Shown in pieces: positions 48,890-57,340 of a stretch of DNA of 64,000 nt. How positions within the stretch are numbered: position 1 is the first letter of the stretch; every line of letters begins with the position of its first letter. The notes below the pieces were generated by a model, which was given only the letters and a program-made list of their open reading frames with translations, searched no databases and was not told where the DNA came from. Position numbers and translations under genes: made by a program. This DNA comes from Streptomyces griseoincarnatus (lineage in GTDB: Bacteria; Actinomycetota; Actinomycetes; Streptomycetales; Streptomycetaceae). The stretch lies in NCBI GenBank assembly GCA_014649575.1, contig BMTH01000017.1, positions 1 through 64,000 of the forward strand. The letters are read 5' to 3'.

Positions 48890-49990
48890 ATGTCCGACAC
48901 CGCCTCCCAGCCCCTCCTCCGGCCCGTCCGCCTGGGCGCGCTCGACCTTCCCAACCGTGTCCTCATGGCGCCCATGACCCGCGCCCGGGCCACCAATGCG
49001 GAGCTGGTCCCGACCGCCCTGCACGCCGCGTACTACACACAGCGCGCGAGTGCCGGGCTGATCGTCTCCGAGGGGACCTGGGTCGGCCCGGACGCCGTCG
49101 GCTACATCAACGTCCCCGGCATCTGGACGGACGCGCAGACCGCCGCATGGGCCCAGGTCACCGACGCCGTGCACGCGGCGGGCGGCAGGATCGTCTCGCA
49201 GATCGGCCACCTCGGCGCCCTCTCCCACCCGGACCACCTCGGCGGCCGGCTCCCCGTGGCGCCCTCGGCGGTCAACCCGCACGAGATGTCGTACACGCAC
49301 GACGGTCCGAAGGAGACGGTCACGCCCCGCGCCCTGACCGGCGCGGAGATCGCCGCCACTCTCGACGACTACCGCCGGGCCGCCGAGAACGCCCGGCGCG
49401 CCGGTTTCGACGGTCTGGAGATCCACGCGCAGGGCAACCACTTCATCGCCCAGTTCCTCAACCCCCGCCTCAACCGGCGCACCGACGCCTACGGCGGCAG
49501 CGCCGAGAACAGGGCGCGGCTCCTGTTCGACATCGTGGAGACCGTCACCGAGGTGTGGGGCGCCGACCGGGTCGGTGTGAAGCTCTCCCCCTACTGGCGG
49601 AACGGGACCACCTTCACCGCGGACGAAGAACTGCTCGCCGACTACGACCAGTTGCTCAAGCGGCTCGGCGACTGCGACCTGGCCTATCTGCATCTGGTCG
49701 GCCCGGACGGGGGCGTGGGCGGTGACGACACGCTCACCGCGTTCGGCCGCTTCCGCGCGCACTACCGGGGGTCGGTCGTCGCCAACCTCGGGTTCACCCG
49801 GGAGAGCGGCAACGACCTGATCGCGCGGGGGCTGGCCGACGCGGTGTCCTTCGGGGCGCCGTACATCGCGAACCCGGACCTGGTGGAGCGGTTCGCCCAG
49901 GGCCTTCCGCTCGCCGAGGGCGACCGCGAGACGTACTACTCGGGCGGTGAGCGGGGGTACACCGACTATCCCGCCGCCGACCGGCCGTAG
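48890..49990 (+). CDS. Old yellow enzyme family alkene reductase, active-site variant
   Basis: This 366-residue FMN protein starts with LLRPVRLGALDLPNRVLMAPMTRARA and keeps the flavin/Tyr segment NRRTDAYGGSAENRARLL. The substrate-binding pair, usually H-x2-N (EIHGANGYL), reads EIHAQGNHFI here (His179, Gly182, Asn183), and the first helix reads QIGHLGALSHP where a Trp is common. It probably reduces activated C=C bonds with altered specificity. ATG 48890 is preceded by GAGAAAGAGA. It closes the reductase operon. Confidence 0.87.
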   Translation: MSDTASQPLLRPVRLGALDLPNRVLMAPMTRARATNAELVPTALHAAYYTQRASAGLIVSEGTWVGPDAVGYINVPGIWTDAQTAAWAQVTDAVHAAGGRIVSQIGHLGALSHPDHLGGRLPVAPSAVNPHEMSYTHDGPKETVTPRALTGAEIAATLDDYRRAAENARRAGFDGLEIHAQGNHFIAQFLNPRLNRRTDAYGGSAENRARLLFDIVETVTEVWGADRVGVKLSPYWRNGTTFTADEELLADYDQLLKRLGDCDLAYLHLVGPDGGVGGDDTLTAFGRFRAHYRGSVVANLGFTRESGNDLIARGLADAVSFGAPYIANPDLVERFAQGLPLAEGDRETYYSGGERGYTDYPAADRP

Positions 49991-50064
49991 GGCGCGTCGA
50001 CGGCGCCGCGGCCGCCTCCTTCACCGGTTCGGGGGCGGGGACGGGGTGGCGGGGGACAGGGGCG

Positions 50065-50315
50065 GGTGCGGCGCCGTGGGGTTGTTCGCGCAGTTCCCCG
50101 CGCCCCTGGGGACTCCCGGAGCGGGGGCAGGTGCCGCGCCATCGTGGTTGCTCGCGCAGGTCCCCACGCCCCTGGGGACTCCCGGAGCGGAAGCAGGTGC
50201 CGCGCCCTGAGGGTTGCTCGCGCAGTTCCCCGCGCCCCTGGGGACTCCCGGAGCGGGGGCAGGTGCCGCGCCATCGTGGTTGCTCGCGCAGGTCCCCGCG
50301 CCCCTGGGGGCGCGG
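50065..50315. repeat. Tandem repeat block, 65-66 bp units, 3.8 copies
   Basis: Units begin GGTGC at 50065, 50130, 50196 and 50262. Each contains GGTTGCTCGCGCAG(T/G)TCCCC and CGCCCCTGGGGACTCCCGGA. Units 1 and 3 read CAGTTCCCC, while 2 and 4 read CAGGTCCCC, an alternating pattern that suggests duplication of a two-unit block. It fills the gap between the convergent ene-reductase and alcohol dehydrogenase genes; I see no gene. Its core matches the 45 kb block. Confidence 0.9.
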
Positions 50316-50330
50316 TCGCACCGGCGTGGC

Positions 50331-51416
50331 TCAGAAGACGACCAGCGCGCGGCCTCCCTTGCCGGCGATCATGGTGTCGAAGGCGGCCGGGATGCCGTCC
50401 AGGGTGATCCGCTCGGTGACCAGGGCGCCCAGGTCGAAGGCGCCGGAGCGGATGTGCCCGGCGAGGACCGGCAGGTCGCGGGCGGGGTCGGAGTTGCCGT
50501 AGACGCAGCCGGCGAGGGTGCGGCCCCAGTGGAAGATCTCCAGGGCGTTGAAGGAGACCTTCTCCTCCTTGCCGCCGATGCCGACGACCGTGGTGCGTCC
50601 GCCGCGCCGGGTGGACTCCCAGGCGGTGCGGATGGTGCTCGCCCGCCCGACGCACTCCACCGCGACGTCCACGCCCTGCTTCCCGGTGAGGGCGCGGATC
50701 TGGCGGGCGGTGGTGTCGGAGGCGACGACGTACTCGGTGGCGCCGGCCGCGCGGGCCAGTTCCTCCTTCTCCGGGGAGACGTCCACGGCGACGATCGTGG
50801 CGGCGCCCGCGATCCGGGCCGACTGGAGCGCGGCGAGGCCCACTCCCCCGACGCCGAACACCGCGACGGTCTCACCCTCACGGACGCGGGCGGAGTGGTG
50901 GACGGCGCCGTAGCCGGTGAGGACGGCGCAGCCGAGCAGGGCGGCGTCGGCGAGGGGGACGCCGTCCGGGGCGGGCAGCACGCACGCGCCGGGCACCACG
51001 GTCTCCTCGGCGAACGCGGCCACGTTCAGGCCCGGGTGCAGTTCGGTGCCGTCGTCGGCGCGGCGGGCGTGCACGCGGGCGGCCCCGTCCAGGGCGTGCG
51101 CGCACAGCCACACCTCGCCGCGCCCGCAGGCGGGGCAGGCGCCGCAGGAGGGCGCCCAGTTGAGGACGACGCCGTCGCCGGGGGCGACATGGGTGACGTC
51201 CTCGCCGACGGCGGTGACGGTGCCGGCGCCCTCGTGGCCGAGGACCGCCGGGACGGGCACGCGCATGGTGCCGTCGGACAGGGACAGGTCGGAGTGGCAC
51301 ACCCCGGCGGCGGCGAGGCGGACGCGCACCTCACCGGGCCCGGGCTCGGGCAGGTCGACCCCGGTGATCTCCAACGGGGCGCCCACGGCGGGCAGAACGG
51401 CGGCTCGTACGGCCAT
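50331..51416 (-). CDS. Zinc-dependent alcohol dehydrogenase
   Basis: This 361-residue MDR alcohol dehydrogenase has the catalytic zinc motif AAGVCHSDLSLSDG and GHEGAGTVTAVG, the structural-zinc cysteines CGACPACGRGEVWLC, and the NAD site VAVFGVGGVGLAALQSAR. It resembles the class III/NDMA-type family that oxidises alcohols or formaldehyde adducts. It follows the aldehyde dehydrogenase gene by 16 bases on the same strand, so the two form an alcohol-to-acid oxidation operon. Confidence 0.92.
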   Translation of the reverse strand: MAVRAAVLPAVGAPLEITGVDLPEPGPGEVRVRLAAAGVCHSDLSLSDGTMRVPVPAVLGHEGAGTVTAVGEDVTHVAPGDGVVLNWAPSCGACPACGRGEVWLCAHALDGAARVHARRADDGTELHPGLNVAAFAEETVVPGACVLPAPDGVPLADAALLGCAVLTGYGAVHHSARVREGETVAVFGVGGVGLAALQSARIAGAATIVAVDVSPEKEELARAAGATEYVVASDTTARQIRALTGKQGVDVAVECVGRASTIRTAWESTRRGGRTTVVGIGGKEEKVSFNALEIFHWGRTLAGCVYGNSDPARDLPVLAGHIRSGAFDLGALVTERITLDGIPAAFDTMIAGKGGRALVVF

Positions 51417-51432
51417 GAGGATCTCGACTCCC

Positions 51433-52821
51433 CTAGAACTGGAGGGACTTGGTCTGGAGGTACTCGGTCAGTCCGTGGACACCGAGTTCGCGGCCCACGC
51501 CCGACTGCTTGTAGCCGCCGAACGGCGCCAGCGGGTTGAACCGGCCGCCGTTGATGTCGACCTGGCCGGTCTCCATGCGGCGGGCGAAGGCGGCGGCCTC
51601 CGCCTCGTCACCGGCCCAGACGGCGCCGGCCAGGCCGTAGACGGTGCCGTTGGCGATCCGCAGGGCGTCGTCCTCGTCCTCGTAGCGCAGTACGCACAGC
51701 ACGGGGCCGAAGATCTCCTCCTGCGCGACGGTCATGTCCGGAGTGACGTCGACGAGGACGGTGGGGCTGACGTACCAGCCCTGTGGGCGCGGGGCCTCGG
51801 GGCCGCCCGCGACGAGGCGGGCCCCCTCGGCGACGCCCTTCTCGATGTAGCCGCGCACGCGGTCCCGCTGGCGGGCGCTGACGAGGGGGCCGATGCGGTC
51901 GCCGTACTTGGCGGCGGCGGCCGCGGCCAGCTCCACGGCCTCGTCGTACCGGTCGCGGTGGACCAGCATGCGGGTCCAGGCGCTGCACGTCTGGCCGGAG
52001 TTGGACATCACGTTGGCGACGCCGACGTTGACGGCGCGGGCGAGATCGGCGCTGGGCAGGATGACGTTGGCGGACTTGCCGCCGAGCTCCAGCGCGACCC
52101 GCTTCACCATGCCGGCGGCGATCGCGCCGATCCGACGGCCGACGGCGGTGGAGCCGGTGAAGGACAGCAGGTCGACGTCCGGATGCTCGGCGAGCGCCTG
52201 TCCGGCCACCGCGCCGAGGCCGGTGACCAGGTTGAACACGCCCGCCGGGACGCCGGCCTCGTGCACGCACTCGGCGAAGATCCGGGCGACCAGCGGGGTG
52301 TTCTCGGCGGGCTTCACCACGATCGTGCAGCCGGCGGCGAGGGCCGGGGCCGCCTTGGCGACGATCTGGTGCAGCGGGTAGTTCCACGGGGTGATCGCGG
52401 CGACCACGCCGACCGGTTCGTGGTACACGGCCGAGTTGCCGATCTTCTCCTCGAAGGAGTACGTCGACGCCAGCTCGGCGTACGAGCCGGCGATCGAGAC
52501 CGGCACGCCGGCGTGGACGGTCCGGGAGAGCTTCTCGGGCGCGCCGAGCTCGGCGGTGACCGTCGCGGCGATCTCGTCCCTGCGGGCGTGCAGCTGGTCC
52601 CGCAGCGCGGCGAGACGGGCCGCGCGCTCGGCGGGCGGGGTGGCGGCCCAGGCCGGGAGGGCCGCGCGGGCGGCGCGCACGGCGGCGTCGACGTCCTCCA
52701 CGGTGCCCGCGGGGACGGTGGCGATCACCTGCTCGTCCGCCGGGCCGACGACCTCGATCACGTCGGGGCCGGCGGCGGGGCGCCAGGCGCCGTCGATGTA
52801 CATGCCGTCGTATGCCTTCAT
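51433..52821 (-). CDS. Aldehyde dehydrogenase
   Basis: This 462-residue NAD(P)-dependent dehydrogenase has AITPWNYPLHQIVAKAAPAL, FTGSTAVGRRI, the catalytic Glu in RVALELGGKSANVILPSAD and the catalytic Cys in NSGQTCSAWTRM; FGGYKQSGVGRELG ends the fold. It oxidises aldehydes to acids. ATG 52821 begins MKAYDGMYIDGAWRP; the longer frame reaches into the operator. It is the first gene of the operon with alcohol dehydrogenase and lies 40 bases after operator B. Confidence 0.93.
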   Translation of the reverse strand: MKAYDGMYIDGAWRPAAGPDVIEVVGPADEQVIATVPAGTVEDVDAAVRAARAALPAWAATPPAERAARLAALRDQLHARRDEIAATVTAELGAPEKLSRTVHAGVPVSIAGSYAELASTYSFEEKIGNSAVYHEPVGVVAAITPWNYPLHQIVAKAAPALAAGCTIVVKPAENTPLVARIFAECVHEAGVPAGVFNLVTGLGAVAGQALAEHPDVDLLSFTGSTAVGRRIGAIAAGMVKRVALELGGKSANVILPSADLARAVNVGVANVMSNSGQTCSAWTRMLVHRDRYDEAVELAAAAAAKYGDRIGPLVSARQRDRVRGYIEKGVAEGARLVAGGPEAPRPQGWYVSPTVLVDVTPDMTVAQEEIFGPVLCVLRYEDEDDALRIANGTVYGLAGAVWAGDEAEAAAFARRMETGQVDINGGRFNPLAPFGGYKQSGVGRELGVHGLTEYLQTKSLQF

Positions 52822-52860
52822 CGCGGTTCCTCCGGGGCGGGGGCGTCCTGTGCGGACACC

Positions 52861-52881
52861 TAAACTAGCGATGTTAGTTTT
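52861..52881. promoter_or_regulatory. TetR operator candidate B (aldehyde dehydrogenase operon)
   Basis: A 21-bp inverted repeat begins TAAACTAGCG and ends TTAGTTTT; arms AAACTA and TAGTTT are exact. Sixteen of 21 bases match operator A at 44390-44410. It lies between the aldehyde dehydrogenase start and the end of the ABC ATPase gene. Confidence 0.7.
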
Positions 52882-52913
52882 CCCGCGCCAGGGGGTCGGC
52901 CGCGTGCCGCCGC

Positions 52914-54290
52914 TCACTCCTCCAGGTCGGGCAGGCGGTCCGGGCTGGGGCAGATCCTCTGACCGTGCTGGTCGAAGACGAAGAGGTGGGCGAGGTCGAC
53001 CAGGAGCGGCACCTGCATGCCGTACCGGAGGCGGATGTCGGGCGTGGTGCGGACGATGAGGTCGCCGGGGAGGCGGGGTTCGGCGGAGGCGGGCGCGGAG
53101 GACGTGTCGCCAGGGCCTGGGCGGTCGGATCCGTCCAGGGTGGCCACGGCGCCCGTGCGTACGGGGCTCGCCCGGAGGGCGCCCGCGCGCTCCCGGAGGC
53201 GCTCCAGCACCGTGCCGCCCTCACGGCGGCGGCGCCGGACACCCGCCCGTCCGGGGGCCGGGCGCGGGGCCTCCAGCTCGGGGACGACGGCGGGGCGGGA
53301 GCCGGTGTTGAAGTGCACCAGTACCTCGTGGCCCTGGAACTCCAGGTGCTCCACCAGACCGGTGAGGGGCACCTCGCCGGGGCGCGCGGCGGACGGCTTG
53401 GCGATCCGCACGGCCTCGGAACGCAGGCCCACGATGACCTCGCGGCCCTGCTGCACCCGGAGCAGCTGGTGGTCGAGGGACAGCGGTTCGGGCAGCCGCA
53501 GGAACTGCTTGCCCAGGCTGACGGTCATCGCGCCGTCCAGCGGTGCGCGGACCAGGCCCCGCAGGAGGTTGATGCGCGGGGTGCCGATGAACGCGGCGAC
53601 GAAGACGTTCTCGGGGAGCGAGTACACCCCGCGGGGCGTGCCGACCTGCTGGAGGACGCCTCCGCGCAGCACGGCGACCCGGTCGCCGAGCGACATCGCC
53701 TCCGACTGGTCGTGGGTGACGTAGACGGTCGTGACACCCAACTGCTGTGTGAGCTGCGAGATCTCCGCGCGGACGTGGTTGCGGAGCTTGGCGTCGAGGT
53801 TGGACAGCGGCTCGTCCATGAGGAACGCGGAGGGGCGGCGGGCGATGGCCCGGCCCATCGCCACGCGCTGACGCTCACCACCGCTGAGCTGGGCGGGGAA
53901 ACGGTCGAGGAGGTCCTCGATGCCCAGCATCCGCGCGGTCGCGTCCACCTTGGGCGACGGATCGTCGCCGGGGGCCTCGATGCGGAGCGGGAAGCCGATG
54001 TTGTCCCGGCCGGTCATGCTCGGGTACAGGGCGAAGTTCTGGAACACCATCGCCATGTCCCGTTCGGACGGCGGCAGTTCGTTGGCGTACTCGCCGTCGA
54101 GGAAGAGGCTGCCCTCGTCGATCTCCTCAAGGCCCGCGATCATGCGCAGCACGGTGGACTTGCCGCAGCCGGACGGGCCGAGCAGGACGAGGAACTCACC
54201 CGGGGTGATGGCCAGGGACAACCGGTCGACCACGCGAGCACCTCGCGTGTAGGACTTGCTCACGTCGTGCAGGGTGATGGCGCGTGTCAT
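52914..54290 (-). CDS. Sugar-type ABC transporter ATPase (MalK/UgpC family) with long TOBE insertion
   Basis: This 458-residue ATPase has Walker A GPSGCGKST (38-46), Q-loop FQNFALYPSM, signature LSGGERQRVAMGRAIA, Walker B FLMDEPLSNLDAKLR and H-loop THDQSEAM, then OB/TOBE domains. MalK-type proteins are usually about 370 residues; here roughly 340-425 is an extra Arg/Pro/Ser-rich insertion before RLRYGMQVPLLVDLAHLFVFD. There are no permease or solute-binding genes nearby, so it probably serves transporters encoded elsewhere, as MsiK does. Confidence 0.9.
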   Translation of the reverse strand: MTRAITLHDVSKSYTRGARVVDRLSLAITPGEFLVLLGPSGCGKSTVLRMIAGLEEIDEGSLFLDGEYANELPPSERDMAMVFQNFALYPSMTGRDNIGFPLRIEAPGDDPSPKVDATARMLGIEDLLDRFPAQLSGGERQRVAMGRAIARRPSAFLMDEPLSNLDAKLRNHVRAEISQLTQQLGVTTVYVTHDQSEAMSLGDRVAVLRGGVLQQVGTPRGVYSLPENVFVAAFIGTPRINLLRGLVRAPLDGAMTVSLGKQFLRLPEPLSLDHQLLRVQQGREVIVGLRSEAVRIAKPSAARPGEVPLTGLVEHLEFQGHEVLVHFNTGSRPAVVPELEAPRPAPGRAGVRRRRREGGTVLERLRERAGALRASPVRTGAVATLDGSDRPGPGDTSSAPASAEPRLPGDLIVRTTPDIRLRYGMQVPLLVDLAHLFVFDQHGQRICPSPDRLPDLEE

Positions 54291-54516
54291 GAAAGTGCCC
54301 CCGGGGGCTCATCAGGGCGCTGCTGCTCCGCGGTCGGACGCCCCGTGCGGGTCGTACGGGGCGTGTGAGTCACGGAAGCTAACGGAAAGTAGGCGGCCGG
54401 GGAAGACAACGGACGAGATCGGGGCGTTCCGTCCGCCTTGTGAGAAACCGGAGGCAAGCGTTCGAGACGGCGGCACGTGCGGAGGGCCTGGGAGCCCTCG
54501 TCCCTTCCCTGGCGGC
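54291..54516. other. Intergenic region between MFS and ABC ATPase genes
   Basis: This is the promoter side of the ABC ATPase and the end of the MFS gene, both on the minus strand. No gene, tRNA or strong palindrome is visible to me. Confidence 0.4.
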
Positions 54517-55761
54517 TCACCGCGGGGCGGTGCACTTGCCCGGTGCCTCGGGCGGGGACCCGGCGGGTGCCGTGCCGGCCGCCTGGCCGTCCGGCGCCGG
54601 ACCCGGCGGCGTGCGTACCGCCACACCCGCCGACGCCAGCAACAGCGCGCCCAGCATCACGAACGGGGCCGTCACTCCCGCCACTCCGGCGATCAGGCCC
54701 GCCGTCGCGGGGGCCGCGACCTGGCCGAGGCGGTTGCCTGTCAGGCGGAGGGCCAGGGCGGTGGAGCGGGCCGCGGGCGGGGCGGCCTGGACGACCGTGG
54801 TCATGGAGAGCGGCTGGCCCACGCCCAGGCAGAAGCCGAGGGCCGCGAGGACGAGCGCCAGAGACGGCACCGCCAGCGGCAGCGCGACCGCCGCGCACAG
54901 CAGCGCCGCCAGCAGGCACGTCACCGTGAGCAGGGCCCGACGGCCGAGCAGTCGCAGCAGCGGGGTGAGGACCAGCCGGCAGGCGATCGTCGCCGCCGCG
55001 CGCAGGCTGAGCAGCAGGCCGACCACCGCCGGGTCGATCCCCCGGTGCTCGCCGACCACAGGGAGATACGCCGTGAGGACGTCGGTCGCCGACAGCACCG
55101 CCACGCTGATCAGCATGCCCGCCGGCACCCCCCGCGCCCGCAGGATGCCCCGCACCGGCACCCGGTCGCCCCGCGGCGCACGGGGCTTCACCGCCCCCGC
55201 CTCCTCGACGCGCCACAGCGAGGTGAGCGCGACGGCGCCGCCCGCTCCCGCGGTGAGGAGGGCAACCGCGCTGGTGCGGGTAATGTCCGCGCCGATCAGC
55301 GCCCCCGCCGCGACGGGCCCGGCGAGCTGCCCCAGCGAGGCGCCGATGGTGAAGTGCCCGAAGTTGCGGTCCTGTTCGTGCGGCGCGGACCGGCGGGCCA
55401 CGAGCGACTGCGCGCCGATCACGAAGCACAGGTGCCCGAGGCCCATCACCCCGCTCCACAGCGCCATCGCCCCCAGCGATCCGGCGACGCCGCCGAGCGC
55501 GCAGCCCGCGGAGATCAGCACCACGCCGGTCGGCAGCAGCGGCGCGCAGCGGCCGTGGTCGGTGCGCCGACCGAGCGGGACGGCGGCGAACAGCGGCAGC
55601 AGCGCGTAGACACCCGCGATGACGCCGACCGCGCGCTCGTCCGCGCCGAGGGCCAGCGCCCGGTAGGAGACGGCGGGCCGGGCCATCGACACGGCCGCCT
55701 GCGCGAAGCCGAAGGCGACGACGAGGCGGAGCAGCCAGCCGCGGTTCCCGCCGGGCGTCAT
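54517..55761 (-). CDS. MFS transporter
   Basis: This 414-residue protein has 12 predicted membrane helices, with the helix 2-3 loop PLGRRTDHGRCAPLLP and its equivalent in the second half LLGRRALLTV. It belongs to the drug/metabolite efflux type MFS; substrate not identifiable. It has a short Pro-rich tail (APDGQAAGTAPAGSPPEAPGK). It lies 40 bases downstream of the citrate-type transporter gene on the same strand. Confidence 0.87.
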   Translation of the reverse strand: MTPGGNRGWLLRLVVAFGFAQAAVSMARPAVSYRALALGADERAVGVIAGVYALLPLFAAVPLGRRTDHGRCAPLLPTGVVLISAGCALGGVAGSLGAMALWSGVMGLGHLCFVIGAQSLVARRSAPHEQDRNFGHFTIGASLGQLAGPVAAGALIGADITRTSAVALLTAGAGGAVALTSLWRVEEAGAVKPRAPRGDRVPVRGILRARGVPAGMLISVAVLSATDVLTAYLPVVGEHRGIDPAVVGLLLSLRAAATIACRLVLTPLLRLLGRRALLTVTCLLAALLCAAVALPLAVPSLALVLAALGFCLGVGQPLSMTTVVQAAPPAARSTALALRLTGNRLGQVAAPATAGLIAGVAGVTAPFVMLGALLLASAGVAVRTPPGPAPDGQAAGTAPAGSPPEAPGKCTAPR

Positions 55762-55801
55762 GACGAGGTCCTCCCAGAGATGCGGGGGTTGCGGCGCGCG
55801 G

Positions 55802-57205
55802 TCAGATCGTGCCGAAGAGGATTCCGGCCGTCAGGATCAACAGGCACGTCAGCGCCGCCCACTTGACCACGAACCGTGTGTGGTCGCCGAACTCGACCCG
55901 GGCCATGCCGACGAGGACGTACACGGCGGGGACGAGCGGGCTCGACATGTGCAGCGGCTGGCCGACGAGGGAGGCGCGGGCCATCTCCAGAGGAGTGACG
56001 CCGTGGGCCGCCCCGGCCTCGGCGAGCACGGGCAGGACGCCGAAGTAGAAGCCGTCGTTGGACATGAAGTAGGTGAGCGGCAGGCTCAGCACGCCCGTGA
56101 CGAGGGCCATGTGCGGGCCCAGTCCCTCGGGGACGGTGTCGACCAACCGGCCCGCCATGCTGTCGATCATGCCGGTGCCCTGGAGGACGCCGGTGAAGAC
56201 GGCGGCGGCGAAGACCATGCCGGAGACGTTGAGGACGTTGTCGGCGTGGGCCGCGATGCGGGCCTTCTGGTCGGGCAGGCGCGGGTAGTTGACGGAGAGG
56301 GCGAGCGCGGCGCCCAGCAGGAACAGCACCGGGATGGGCAGCAGCTCCAGGATCATCGCCGTGATCAGGGCGCCGGTGAGCAGCGCGTTGAACCAGTACA
56401 GGCGCGGCCGCAGGGTGGGCCGGTTGGGGTCGAGGCCCTTGAGGAGGTCCCCGTCGTCGTCCCCGCCGTCCGCCTCGCCCGTGACGCCTCCGACGGACCG
56501 CTTCCCGAGACGTCCGCCACCGGCACCCGCGCCCGCGCCGACCAGCACCGTCTCCTTCGTCTCGGCGGACTCCTCGTCGGCGATCCGCAGCGCCCCGAGC
56601 CGCCTGCGCTCCCGCAGCCCCAGCACGTAGGCGAGGCCGAGGACGCCCAGCAGGCCGACCAGCAGGGCGGGGATCATCGGGACGAAGATGTCCGCGGCGT
56701 CGAGTTTCAGGGCGGTGGCCGCGCGGGCCGTGGGGCCGCCCCAGGGGACGGTGTTCATGACGCCGTTGGCCATGGCGGCGACGCCGGTCATCACGACCAG
56801 GCTCATCCCCAGCCGCTTGTACAGCGGGTACATCGCCGAGACGGTGATCATGAAGGTGGTGGAGCCGTCGCCGTCCAGCGACACGATCGCGGCGAGCGCG
56901 GCGGTGCCCACGACGACCCGCATCGGGTCGGCCTTGCAGAAGCGGAGGATTCCGCGCACGACCGGGTCGAAGAGTCCGACGTCGATCATGACGCCGAAGT
57001 AGACGATCGCGAACATCAGCATCGCCGCCGTCGGGGCGAGGCCGGTCACTCCGTCGATGACGTAGTCGCCGAGGTGGGCGCCCTTGCCGGCGGCCACGCA
57101 GAACAGCGCGGGAATCAGCACGAGCGCCGCGATCGGCGACATCTTCTTCGTCATGATCAGGACCAGGAAGGTCGCGATCATGGCGAAGCCGAGGATGGTC
57201 AGCAT
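55802..57205 (-). CDS. CitMHS-family citrate:metal symporter
   Basis: This 467-residue membrane protein begins MLTILGFAMIATFLVLIMTKKMSPIAALVLIPALFC and has GLAPTAAMLMFAIVYFGVMIDVGLFDP, SLDGDGSTTFMITVSAMYPLYKRLG and SNDGFYFGVLPVLAEAGAAHG, which are CitMHS hallmarks. Members import citrate complexed with Mg, Ca or other metals. A long charged loop (about 220-290, with Gly/Glu/Asp) splits the two halves. ATG 57205 is used; an upstream extension adds no homology. No two-component system is beside it. Confidence 0.9.
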   Translation of the reverse strand: MLTILGFAMIATFLVLIMTKKMSPIAALVLIPALFCVAAGKGAHLGDYVIDGVTGLAPTAAMLMFAIVYFGVMIDVGLFDPVVRGILRFCKADPMRVVVGTAALAAIVSLDGDGSTTFMITVSAMYPLYKRLGMSLVVMTGVAAMANGVMNTVPWGGPTARAATALKLDAADIFVPMIPALLVGLLGVLGLAYVLGLRERRRLGALRIADEESAETKETVLVGAGAGAGGGRLGKRSVGGVTGEADGGDDDGDLLKGLDPNRPTLRPRLYWFNALLTGALITAMILELLPIPVLFLLGAALALSVNYPRLPDQKARIAAHADNVLNVSGMVFAAAVFTGVLQGTGMIDSMAGRLVDTVPEGLGPHMALVTGVLSLPLTYFMSNDGFYFGVLPVLAEAGAAHGVTPLEMARASLVGQPLHMSSPLVPAVYVLVGMARVEFGDHTRFVVKWAALTCLLILTAGILFGTI

Positions 57206-57340
57206 GAATGGGACACCTAACGTTCGCCCTTGAACTTCCGGCGAGGGCCGGCGGTGTGACGACGTTAGGTACGCCCGGGCGGCGTCAACAAGACGTGAGA
57301 CCGTGAGCAATAAGCGCAAAACCCCAGGTCAGGCGTTTAC

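Noticed and set aside
45121..50315. CRISPR-like spacing of direct repeats
   Set aside because: The units are contiguous without unique spacers, have 65-113 base periods and lack any cas gene nearby; they are tandem repeats.
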